6,006 bases of DNA from assembly GCA_946481605.1 (NCBI GenBank), contig CAMLPA010000217.1, positions 1-6,006 on the forward strand. The letters are read 5' to 3'. This DNA comes from an uncultured Flavihumibacter sp. (lineage in GTDB: Bacteria; Bacteroidota; Bacteroidia; Chitinophagales; Chitinophagaceae). Positions 1 to 6,006 of the stretch are shown here, in pieces; the first letter of the stretch is position 1, and each line of letters starts with the position of its first letter. The notes under the pieces are model-generated. The model did not search any database. It saw only the letters and a program-made list of their open reading frames with translations, and was not told where the DNA came from. The position numbers and the translations under genes were made by a program.

Positions 1-1515
1 TTTTTTGAATCGGCCCGCTTTATCGGGGTGGAAAAGAATATGGCCTGGGTGGCACACCCCTACAAGGGCCTCTACAAAGTATCGCTCGACAATGGTGTTC
101 ATCCCACCAATACCACTTACAAGGATCCGGGAAAGATATTGTCGCAAAACCGGAACTTCATTTATAAGGTGAAGAACAGGATCATCCTTTCCAGCGACAA
201 CGGTCTATTTGAATACAACGGCAACACAGGCGATTTTGAACCCTCGGCCTATCTCCGCAGCATCTTCGGTCCCATCTCCGTGCAATACCTGAAAGAAGAC
301 GAAACAGGAAACATCTGGTTCGTATCCGACAAAAGACTAGGTGTGGTGGAATTCATCCAGGAAAAACCACGCATCACCTTTCTCCCCGAGCTCAACAACA
401 AAGTAATGGCCAACGGGTATGAACACATCTACCCCTACAACAGCCAGAATATTTTTGTAGCGGGAGAACAGGGATTCTACCACATCAACTACGACCTCTA
501 CAAAAAGGACCGGGAACAACTCTCGGTACTCATCAGCACGGTGAAGACCCTGGGCAACAGAGACAGTACGGTTTTTGGCGGCTACCAGGCTTCTTCAGGT
601 ACGCCGAAGCTCCATTACAACCAGAACTCCCTTCATTTCGATTTCGTTTCTCCCCTGCATGGTCAGCAGGACAATATCGAATACACGTATTACCTGAAGG
701 ATTTTGATAAAGCATGGAGTACCTGGTCTAAAAAACGCGAAAAGGAATACACCTATCTCCCGCCAGGCACCTACACTTTTATGGTGAAGGCGCGCAGGTT
801 TGAAGGCGAAGAATCGCCGGTGCAAAGTTTCAGGTTCGTGGTACTGCCCCCCTGGTACCGCACCACCTGGGCTTACCTCGTATATGCGCTTATCGTAATT
901 GCGGCTTTGTATGCGGGGCACAAATGGCAGCGCCGCAAATTCATCCGGCAACAGGAGCGTCACGCGGAAGAACAGAAAAAACTACAGTACCTGCATCAAT
1001 TGGAACTGGAAAGAAACGAGAAAGAGATCATCCGTCTCCGAAACGAAAAACTCGAAGCGGAAATACAATTGAAAAATACGGAACTGGCTTCCACTACTAT
1101 GAACCTGGTACAGAAAGGGGAAATGCTGCACAAAGTGAAAGAAGAGTTCCAGAAACTCAAGAAAACCGATAACAAGGAAACCTCCGATGAAGAATACAAA
1201 AAGATCATGCGGATGCTGGAGGAGCACAAACTCCGGAACGACTGGGAGCAATTCGCCGTACACTTCGATAAGGTGCACAGCGATTTCCTGGTATCCCTGA
1301 AAGAGCATTATCCCAAACTAACGCCCAGCGAACTGAAGCTTTGCGCCTACCTGCGGCTGAACCTATCCAGTAAAGAGATTGCGCAGATCATGAACATCAC
1401 GATAAAAAGCGTGGAGTTGAGCAGGTATAGGTTGCGCAAGAAACTGGGGATACCAGGCGAGATAAGCCTGTTCAATTTTTTACTGGATTTTCATTCCACG
1501 GCGAATGCGGTGTAA
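1..1515 (+). CDS. Triple-Tyr (Y_Y_Y) / LuxR-type membrane-spanning one-component regulator, C-terminal part
   Basis: The frame is open to the left edge, so the gene is 5'-truncated and the GTG at 28 is not its start; 504 residues are visible. Numbering from the codon at 28, residues 1-170 carry beta-propeller blades of the two-component-regulator type (for example DETGNIWF at 91-98). Residues 203-272 form a Y_Y_Y domain (LKDFDKAW, then YTYLPPGTYTFMVKA). Residues 281-297 are a hydrophobic transmembrane helix, 300-380 a charged coiled coil, and 431-480 a LuxR/GerE helix-turn-helix (LTPSELKLCAYL, then SSKEIAQIMNI and SVELSRYRLRKKL). No histidine-kinase or receiver domain is present. Family knowledge suggests that the periplasmic propeller senses a ligand and the signal crosses one helix to a cytoplasmic DNA-binding domain. 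Whole proteins of this type are usually about 900-1000 residues. It converges on the MFS gene, so control of the neighbouring block is possible but not shown. The ligand is unknown. Confidence 0.9.
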   Translation, partial: FFESARFIGVEKNMAWVAHPYKGLYKVSLDNGVHPTNTTYKDPGKILSQNRNFIYKVKNRIILSSDNGLFEYNGNTGDFEPSAYLRSIFGPISVQYLKEDETGNIWFVSDKRLGVVEFIQEKPRITFLPELNNKVMANGYEHIYPYNSQNIFVAGEQGFYHINYDLYKKDREQLSVLISTVKTLGNRDSTVFGGYQASSGTPKLHYNQNSLHFDFVSPLHGQQDNIEYTYYLKDFDKAWSTWSKKREKEYTYLPPGTYTFMVKARRFEGEESPVQSFRFVVLPPWYRTTWAYLVYALIVIAALYAGHKWQRRKFIRQQERHAEEQKKLQYLHQLELERNEKEIIRLRNEKLEAEIQLKNTELASTTMNLVQKGEMLHKVKEEFQKLKKTDNKETSDEEYKKIMRMLEEHKLRNDWEQFAVHFDKVHSDFLVSLKEHYPKLTPSELKLCAYLRLNLSSKEIAQIMNITIKSVELSRYRLRKKLGIPGEISLFNFLLDFHSTANAV

Positions 1516-1534
1516 GCTTTAGCGGAAAACATAT

Positions 1535-2791
1535 TCATGAAGATTTTTCTTCCCGCATCCGAACCCAAACGAATATCCCGGCGCAGAAGGTGATTATACC
1601 AGCGATATGGACGGCCCAGATGAGTCCGAACCAGGCAGCCACAATACCAGACATTACCGCGCCAACCGTATAGCCTATGTCGCGCCAGAACCTGTACACC
1701 CCCAAAGATGAAGCGCGCCACGCCGGATGCGCCACATCACTCACGCCCGCCAGCAAAGCCGGGTAAACCATTGCTGTGCCTATCCCAAGCAATACAGAAC
1801 TGTAAAGCCCCGACCATAACGGCGAAAAAAACTCCAGTCCAATCAAAAGATGGCCAAGCGCCTGCACCAACATTCCCCAGACAATCAGCGGTTTTCTTCC
1901 CCATCTGTCGGCAAGTGGCCCCGTAATAATTTGTCCAGCACCCCAAACCACAGGATAAACCGCCTTAATCCACCCGACACCTTCCAACCCCACGCCGGCC
2001 GACAGAAACAGCAGTGGAAAAACACCCCACGACATGCCATCGTTCAAATTATTGACAAGGCCGGCCTGTGAAATCGCAAAAAGATTCCTGTTTTTAAAAG
2101 AAGTTTCTTTGAACACCCACAAAAGTCCTGGCTTTTTTAAAGGTTGGCCACCACTGGTTTGCATCGCTTCCAGTTTGGCGTATGCACGTGTATCTTTTAT
2201 GACCAGGATCGAAAGCAACAAACCAGCGACAGTATAAAATATTCCGATGTAAAAGGGAGCAGGTCTCAACCCATAAGCGGCGGCGAGGTAACCGGTAAGC
2301 AGGGCCGTTAGTCCAACAGCGCCATATCCCGCGGCCTCGTTCCACCCCATCGCGAGGCCGCGATTGCCAGGACCAACAAGATCAATCTTCATGTTAACGG
2401 TCATGGACCATGCCAATCCCTGGCTCACACCAAGTAAAATATTCGCTGCAATGATCCAGTTCCATTCGGGCCCCCAGGCCAGCATAAAAGGTACAGGCAA
2501 TCCAACCAGCCAGCCCAGAACAAGCACTTTTTTCCGCGTAAACCTGTCGGCCAGTACACCTGATACAAGATTCGTGAATGCCTTCACCACCCCGAACGCG
2601 ATGATGAACGAAAACACCACCATATCAGACTTTATCCCGAATTCTTCTGTGCCTACCAATGGTACTACCGTTCGCTCCAGCCCCACCATCCCGCCAACGA
2701 GCATGTTTACCAGCACCAGCAAACTGAATTGTTGCCAGTTTTCCCTGAGTCCTAATTTAATTTTTCCATTGCTCAACTGTTGGGGTAGCAT
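1535..2791 (-). CDS. MFS transporter (12-TM major facilitator superfamily permease)
   Basis: This is a 418-residue inner-membrane permease, normal length for a 12-helix MFS protein. Both halves keep the loop 2-3 signature: GVLADRFTRKK at residues 78-88 and GPLADRWGRK at 291-300. Other conserved-looking stretches are MKIDLVGPGNRGLAMGWNE (134-152), NNLNDGMSWGVFPL, and YRFWRDIGYTVGA (366-378). A TTG codon at 2809 lies in frame six codons upstream, but the ATG at 2791 is preferred because a TAACTTTG -7 box at 2807-2814 covers the TTG. The gene begins 20 bases after the receptor stop and ends 19 bases from the convergent regulator gene. The substrate cannot be told from sequence. Its place behind a putative metal-linked receptor suggests a metal chelate or a related efflux substrate, but that is only inference. 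Confidence 0.88.
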   Translation of the reverse strand: MLPQQLSNGKIKLGLRENWQQFSLLVLVNMLVGGMVGLERTVVPLVGTEEFGIKSDMVVFSFIIAFGVVKAFTNLVSGVLADRFTRKKVLVLGWLVGLPVPFMLAWGPEWNWIIAANILLGVSQGLAWSMTVNMKIDLVGPGNRGLAMGWNEAAGYGAVGLTALLTGYLAAAYGLRPAPFYIGIFYTVAGLLLSILVIKDTRAYAKLEAMQTSGGQPLKKPGLLWVFKETSFKNRNLFAISQAGLVNNLNDGMSWGVFPLLFLSAGVGLEGVGWIKAVYPVVWGAGQIITGPLADRWGRKPLIVWGMLVQALGHLLIGLEFFSPLWSGLYSSVLLGIGTAMVYPALLAGVSDVAHPAWRASSLGVYRFWRDIGYTVGAVMSGIVAAWFGLIWAVHIAGIITFCAGIFVWVRMREEKSS

Positions 2792-2806
2792 AAGCGGGGT
2801 TTCAGA

Positions 2807-2838
2807 CAAAGTTATTTCAAACTATACCTCACCCCAAT
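2807..2838 (-). promoter_or_regulatory. Putative internal promoter for the MFS gene
   Basis: On the minus strand, ATTG (2838-2835) is followed after 20 bases by TAACTTTG (2814-2807), which fits the Bacteroidota TTG-N19/20-TAnnTTTG promoter. The -7 box overlaps the TAA stop of the receptor gene, and the MFS ATG at 2791 begins 15 bases downstream. This supports the ATG over the in-frame TTG at 2809 and suggests that the transporter can be expressed apart from the receptor. Confidence 0.5.
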
Positions 2839-5052
2839 ATACAACTCCCGCCCTCTTGTAGGCCCCCACACTGATGAAAGATCGAAGTAAGGACCAAAGG
2901 GATTATCTGCACTGATGATCGGATTGGGTTGAAGGTAGTTGGCGATATTCTCACAACCCGCGTAAACCTCCAGCGTACTCCAGCGGAACGTACCCTGTAC
3001 ATTTACAGTAGCATAAGGATCAGAACTTGAAGGACGCTTGTAAGGCGCAGGATATTGTTGTGTATCGGGCAAACGCATTTTGTCGAACCAATGGGCGTTC
3101 ACATCTGCCTGCCAGCGGTTATCGCTGGTGTGAAAAGATAGCGCGGACATCAACCGGTTCCGGGGATTGAAGGGCAGCGCCACTTTTCTGCCGTTCTCTT
3201 TTCTGAATACGTCCAGGTAATTGTAGGCGGCCCTGAATTCCAGTTTACGGAAAAAAGTAAATGCTGCATCCACCTGAAATGCATTGGAACGTGACACCCC
3301 ATCGAAGTTACGGATAATGATTGCCGTTGGATCCACATCATATTCAGGGAAGAACTGGTTTTGAAAACGGGTCTGGTAAAAATCTGCGCTGATGGTACCT
3401 GAAACAACACCATCCTTACTAAAGCGCCAGGTGTGGCTGACTCCCCAGTTCATCGCCTGCTCCGGCCGTAGCTTTTCAAGAAACGAAATGTTACGTGCAC
3501 TGGTAAGGATGACGGGATGTTCAGCAAAAAGGTTCACCTGACGCCAACCGGTTCCAGCCGATACACGGAAGGTGTGGTCCTTGAACACCGCATATTTGAG
3601 CATGGTGCGCGGGGTAAAATACCAGCCTTCTTCCTGGTGCCGGTCGGCGCGTGCCCCTGTAATGAGTACCAGTTTATCGCCTGCCCAGTGAAAACTGTTT
3701 TCGGCGAATACGCCAGGCACGGTAAGGCGCGTTGTGTAATCACCCTTGTATGTTTTCCGGGGATCAGGTACGGAAAAGGCGATGGTTTCATCCAGCCTTT
3801 GATACCGGAAACTGAGTCCATACTTCAATTCATGTGTATTCCATCCCACTTCGTGTTGCAGGTTGGCGTATCCTGTTTGCTGACGCGCGCCGTAGGCTGT
3901 TGTTCCAAACCAGCTATCCTGCACATGCGAAGATCCGGACAAGGCCAGGGAAATGGCCTGCTTCGGGGAAAAACGATGCCCCATTTTCAGGAAAAGTTCC
4001 GGTTGATTAAAATGAACGGATTGTCCATATACGCGATCACTTCCTTTATCGGCCGTTGCCTGATAACCATGTTGCCCTCCAACCCGCTGTTCGTGCACAA
4101 AACGCAGTCCGAACTGCATGTTCAGCCCTTGTTCCTGTTCATTGCCGTACTTCCATTTATTGTAAGCCATGTACCTGGTAAGCAGGGGCAGGTCAAGAAA
4201 CCCATCTTTGTTGCCATCCACCCTTCGGGCGGGCTGCACGTTGTGCATTGCCAGGAGCGTATGCCATTTTTTGTGCTTCCCCACTGGTGTGGCGATATTG
4301 GCATTAAAATGTTTTTCTCCGAAACTATTGATGTACGCGTTAAGGTGCAAACGATCCGCTTTATCTGGGTGACGGCTGTCGAGATTGATCTGTCCACTGA
4401 TGCTTTCGTACCCCTGGAGCACAGAGGCGGTTCCTTTAGAAACGAAAATATTTTCCACTACCGTTCCCGGATAGGTGCTGATACCGTAAGTATAAGCGGC
4501 CCCATTTAAAGCGGGCAATCCATCAACCAGCAACTGGTTGTAAACACCCGAAAGCCCCAGTATGCGGAGTTCCTGCGCATTGGTAACCACGTTGGTCGTT
4601 TGTGCCTGAACCGAGGCCTGCGTGCCGAAACATCCCGCCAGATCACAACAGGCCGCCTTGCTGAGTTCATGCTGACCAATCACTTCCGTTTTGAGCACGG
4701 AAGCTCCTGCGATAAAACCGTCCTTCCTGCCGGAGACGGTAACGCCGGTTAATTCAGTTCCGGTCAGCTTCAACGTGATGCTGAGATAAGTCCTGCCATC
4801 CCAGGCAATGGTATCTGTGGCATAACCGGCACAGGAAGCCACTAAACGTTTATCTGTAACCCCATCAGCGTTCAATTCGTACATGCCGTTTTCATTCACC
4901 ACCGCCCCCACGGCATTGCCGATCCATTGCACCGTTCCGCCGGGAAGTATCTCTTTATTTCCGTTGCTTTCTCCGAAAAGTTTCCCTTTAATTACCTGTG
5001 CCGACACCAAAAAAGGAAATAAAAGACAGGAGAGCAAAACCCCCTTTCTCAC
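2812..5052 (-). CDS. TonB-dependent outer-membrane receptor with Cys-Cys plug motif, putative metal-linked
   Basis: This is a 746-residue TonB-dependent receptor. A signal peptide covers residues 1-18 (cleavage SA|QVIKG), a carboxypeptidase-regulatory-like beta-sandwich about 20-95, a TonB-box-like segment about 101-107 (LTGVTVS), the plug about 113-225 (LRILGLSGVYNQLLVDGLP; FVSKGTASVLQGYESISGQIN), and the 22-strand-type barrel the rest, ending in an aromatic-rich strand (GVRYSLK). The plug begins with KAACCDLAGC (Cys135, Cys136, Cys141). I recall KAACCNLSESF-like motifs from Bacteroidota receptors found beside HMA proteins. An EF-hand-like DGNKDGFLD loop sits at 279-287. Translation begins at GTG (5052), whose bases overlap the upstream stop as GTGA; the next residues form a clean signal peptide, so this start is well supported. 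The likely role is TonB-powered uptake of a metal or metal complex. Copper is a guess from the neighbours. Confidence 0.9.
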   Translation of the reverse strand: MRKGVLLSCLLFPFLVSAQVIKGKLFGESNGNKEILPGGTVQWIGNAVGAVVNENGMYELNADGVTDKRLVASCAGYATDTIAWDGRTYLSITLKLTGTELTGVTVSGRKDGFIAGASVLKTEVIGQHELSKAACCDLAGCFGTQASVQAQTTNVVTNAQELRILGLSGVYNQLLVDGLPALNGAAYTYGISTYPGTVVENIFVSKGTASVLQGYESISGQINLDSRHPDKADRLHLNAYINSFGEKHFNANIATPVGKHKKWHTLLAMHNVQPARRVDGNKDGFLDLPLLTRYMAYNKWKYGNEQEQGLNMQFGLRFVHEQRVGGQHGYQATADKGSDRVYGQSVHFNQPELFLKMGHRFSPKQAISLALSGSSHVQDSWFGTTAYGARQQTGYANLQHEVGWNTHELKYGLSFRYQRLDETIAFSVPDPRKTYKGDYTTRLTVPGVFAENSFHWAGDKLVLITGARADRHQEEGWYFTPRTMLKYAVFKDHTFRVSAGTGWRQVNLFAEHPVILTSARNISFLEKLRPEQAMNWGVSHTWRFSKDGVVSGTISADFYQTRFQNQFFPEYDVDPTAIIIRNFDGVSRSNAFQVDAAFTFFRKLEFRAAYNYLDVFRKENGRKVALPFNPRNRLMSALSFHTSDNRWQADVNAHWFDKMRLPDTQQYPAPYKRPSSSDPYATVNVQGTFRWSTLEVYAGCENIANYLQPNPIISADNPFGPYFDLSSVWGPTRGRELYIGVRYSLK

Positions 5053-5402
5053 TGTTTTTTTGTTTTAGCCGCCTTATCTTTTTTCACACGGTACGGTGTA
5101 GTGCTTTTGTCGTCGCAACCTGGCGTGGTTTCAATTGTCTTACGCAATTGTTCCAGACTGATCACTTCATCATTGTATGCTATCGTAAAATCTGACGCAT
5201 TGGATACACGTTTGGTAAACGTTACAGACTCCACCCCATCCTGGTTCAGCAACTGTTTTTTGATGGTGGGCATATCGCCATCGCAGGTTAGGTTAAGCAC
5301 AGGAATGACCGTCTTTTTTGAAGTATTGGATTGTGCGGAAGCATGTTGCGCAGAAAATATCAGACAACAGGAAATGAGGAGAAAAGAAAATAAGCTTTTC
5401 AT
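5049..5402 (-). CDS. Secreted HMA-like (heavy-metal-associated fold) protein with altered metal site
   Basis: This 117-residue protein has a clear signal peptide (residues 1-24, ASAQ|SNTSK), so it should act in the periplasm. Residues 31-100 follow the beta-alpha-beta-beta-alpha-beta pattern of HMA domains: TVIPVLNLTCDGDMPTIKKQ, then GVESVTF, DFTIAYNDE, and ISLEQLRKTIETTPGC. The usual MxCxxC is reduced to CDGD: Cys40 is kept and the second Cys is Asp43. A second mature-chain Cys (96) lies where HMA chaperones have loop 5, close to the metal site. The C-terminus is a lysine-rich tail (VKKDKAAKTKKQ). The ATG at 5402 fits the signal peptide, with an A/T-rich leader and no Shine-Dalgarno. Its stop overlaps the receptor GTG start by four bases, so the two are probably translationally coupled. 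It may deliver metal to, or receive it from, the receptor. The HMA assignment rests on pattern only. Confidence 0.8.
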   Translation of the reverse strand: MKSLFSFLLISCCLIFSAQHASAQSNTSKKTVIPVLNLTCDGDMPTIKKQLLNQDGVESVTFTKRVSNASDFTIAYNDEVISLEQLRKTIETTPGCDDKSTTPYRVKKDKAAKTKKQ

Positions 5403-5476
5403 TGTAAAGTATTGAGGAATGAATAATAAGGTTCAGGCTAACCCATGCGGATTAACCAACACATACCGGCAATAAC

Positions 5477-5842
5477 TTATGAAAAGCGGGGCGGTTGCCA
5501 GAAATCCATGGCAGTGCCCGATGGAAGTATTTCCATCTTTTGTGAGGCAAAAACAATAGGAGGAGGATAAGAAGTCGCTTCAAAAAACAACACCGGCTTT
5601 GAAGGCAGCCAGGCATGTACGCAACAGGAGCAGCATTGGAAGGGATTTCCTTCATTCGCACAGCCATCATCATGGTGGGTTTCCGCAGCGGCATCATCAC
5701 ATACGGATCCGGAAGAACAGCATACAGGTTCATCGGAACAACAGGCGTCCCCCTGCCCTGCTGCAAACAATGGCTGTACCATTGCCATACAGCAGGCAAA
5801 AAGTACGATAAACAACCCAAACCATTGCATTATTTTCGGCAT
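5477..5842 (-). CDS. Small secreted cysteine-rich protein, resembling Bacteroidota DUF6660 / HYC_CC_PP-type proteins
   Basis: This 121-residue protein has a signal peptide (about 1-28, PLFAA|GQG) and ten cysteines in the mature chain: Cys pairs at 34-35, 41-42, 70-71 and 73-74, plus Cys48 and Cys61, with His56-His57 and Asp-rich stretches between. The NPFQCCSCC segment (66-74) and the terminal WQPP (115-118) match my memory of the small Bacteroidota family called DUF6660; a PPP at 93-95 also recalls HYC_CC_PP proteins. No function is established for either that I know of. Metal binding is likely from composition. An ATG at 5890 is in frame but would put a TATATTTG -7 box inside the gene, and the hydrophobic signal core begins right after the ATG at 5842, so 5842 is preferred. 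An LFAC at 14-17 could be a weak lipobox. It heads the block, 74 bases before the HMA-like gene. Confidence 0.75.
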   Translation of the reverse strand: MPKIMQWFGLFIVLFACCMAMVQPLFAAGQGDACCSDEPVCCSSGSVCDDAAAETHHDDGCANEGNPFQCCSCCVHAWLPSKPVLFFEATSYPPPIVFASQKMEILPSGTAMDFWQPPRFS

Positions 5843-5859
5843 GAATAAAACTTCTGCAA

Positions 5860-5867
5860 CAAATATA
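5860..5867 (-). promoter_or_regulatory. Bacteroidota -7 box for the Cys-rich gene
   Basis: Read on the minus strand this is TATATTTG, a full match to the TAnnTTTG -7 consensus of the Bacteroidota primary sigma factor. It ends 17 bases before the ATG at 5842, which implies a very short leader that contains an AGAAG stretch. No good TTG/TTTG -33 element is seen 19-21 bases upstream. It probably drives the Cys-rich, HMA-like and receptor genes together. Confidence 0.6.
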
Positions 5868-5906
5868 CATGCTTTGGCCCGAAAATTCATCTGAGTAAAA
5901 CCTGTT

Positions 5907-5916
5907 CCTGATCAGG
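5907..5916. repeat. Perfect 10-bp palindrome in the divergent intergenic region
   Basis: CCTGATCAGG is a perfect inverted repeat; the symmetry stops at the next base pair on each side. It sits at the expected -33 position of the Dabb promoter, about 40 bases upstream of the -7 box of the Cys-rich gene, so it could be an operator. A site this short may be chance. Confidence 0.3.
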
Positions 5917-5929
5917 GCATATTAACCCG

Positions 5930-5937
5930 TATCTTCG
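5930..5937 (+). promoter_or_regulatory. -7-like box for the Dabb gene
   Basis: TATCTTCG differs from TAnnTTTG at one base and lies 17 bases before the ATG at 5955. The -33 region around 5907-5910 is poor (CCTG) and falls in a palindrome. It is a plausible promoter by position and by its match to the -7 element. Confidence 0.45.
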
Positions 5938-5954
5938 CCCCTCAAACAAAATTT

Positions 5955-6006
5955 ATGCTCGCACACCACGTCCTTTTCTGGCTGAAAGCCGATACCACCG
6001 AAGAAC
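5955..6006 (+). CDS. Dabb (stress-responsive A/B barrel) domain protein, N-terminal fragment
   Basis: An ATG opens a frame that runs off the right edge after 17 codons. The visible start, MLAHHVLFWLKADTTEE, matches the first strand and turn of Dabb-family proteins, which typically begin with a hydrophobic HHVxFWxK segment followed by an acidic helix start. Members are about 100 residues, form dimeric ferredoxin-like barrels, and mostly have no known function. The gene lies divergent to the Cys-rich gene, with a TATCTTCG -7-like box 17 bases upstream of the start and no Shine-Dalgarno, as is normal in Bacteroidota. Only 17 residues are visible, so the family call is moderate. Confidence 0.7.
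   Translation, partial: MLAHHVLFWLKADTTEE

Noticed and set aside
1539..1552. GAAGATTTTTCTTC inverted repeat near the convergent gene ends, as a possible terminator
   Set aside because: The stem is only five A/T-rich pairs, there is no following T-run outside the stem, and it lies inside the last codons of the MFS gene. No convincing terminator was seen in the 19-base gap either.
2792..2809. Upstream TTG start for the MFS gene, adding six residues
   Set aside because: TTG is a weak start, and these bases overlap a good -7 box. The ATG at 2791 leaves a normal cytoplasmic N-terminus.
2364..2861. A 165-codon plus-strand frame opposite the 5' end of the MFS gene
   Set aside because: Its Pro/Thr/Ser-rich translation is the mirror of hydrophobic MFS codons, and it crosses into the receptor gene. 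It has no domain or signal.
3517..4509. A long open frame (330 codons) on the plus strand, antisense to the receptor gene
   Set aside because: It lies wholly inside a well-supported receptor gene, its translation has no recognisable domain, and no promoter or good start context precedes it. Long antisense frames arise by chance opposite codon-biased genes.
5403..5476. Possible separate promoter before the HMA-like gene
   Set aside because: The only candidate (TACTTTAC, minus strand) matches poorly and ends three bases from the start codon, too close to be a -7 box. Co-transcription from the upstream gene is simpler.
5843..5890. Upstream ATG (5890) adding 16 residues to the Cys-rich protein
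   Set aside because: The extension would contain the TATATTTG promoter box and would place extra residues before a clean signal peptide that begins at 5842.

Overview
The window looks like a piece of a Bacteroidota chromosome, most likely from the Chitinophagales/Chitinophagaceae, though that rank is an inference. The signs are a triple-Tyr/LuxR one-component regulator of a type common in that phylum, a TonB-dependent receptor with an N-terminal carboxypeptidase-regulatory-like domain, TAnnTTTG-type -7 promoter boxes, almost no Shine-Dalgarno sequences, and base composition near 50% GC by eye. No RNA gene, mobile element, CRISPR array or phage signature was seen.

Layout. Positions 1-1515 (+) hold the C-terminal part of a large membrane-spanning sensor/regulator: propeller repeats, Y_Y_Y domain, one transmembrane helix, coiled coil, and a LuxR-type helix-turn-helix. 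Its 5' part lies outside the window. It converges, with a 19-base gap, on a minus-strand block. Read 5' to 3' on the minus strand, that block is: a small secreted cysteine-rich protein (5842-5477), a secreted HMA-like protein (5402-5049), a TonB-dependent receptor (5052-2812, GTG start overlapping the previous stop as GTGA), and an MFS transporter (2791-1535). A divergent 112-base region (5843-5954) separates this block from the start of a Dabb (stress-responsive A/B barrel) protein on the plus strand, which runs off the right edge.

How the genes may work together. The secreted Cys-rich protein, the HMA-fold protein and a receptor with a Cys-Cys plug motif look like a metal-handling set. In this reading a transition metal, perhaps copper, or a metal complex is bound outside or in the periplasm and passed through the outer membrane. 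The MFS protein would act at the inner membrane, but it appears to have its own promoter inside the end of the receptor gene, so it may be only loosely tied to the set. The metal and the direction of transport cannot be read from the sequence.

The most interesting points are the altered metal site of the HMA protein (CxxC reduced to one Cys, with another Cys near the usual loop-5 position), the three-cysteine motif at the start of the receptor plug, and the very Cys-rich partner whose ends match a little-studied Bacteroidota family.
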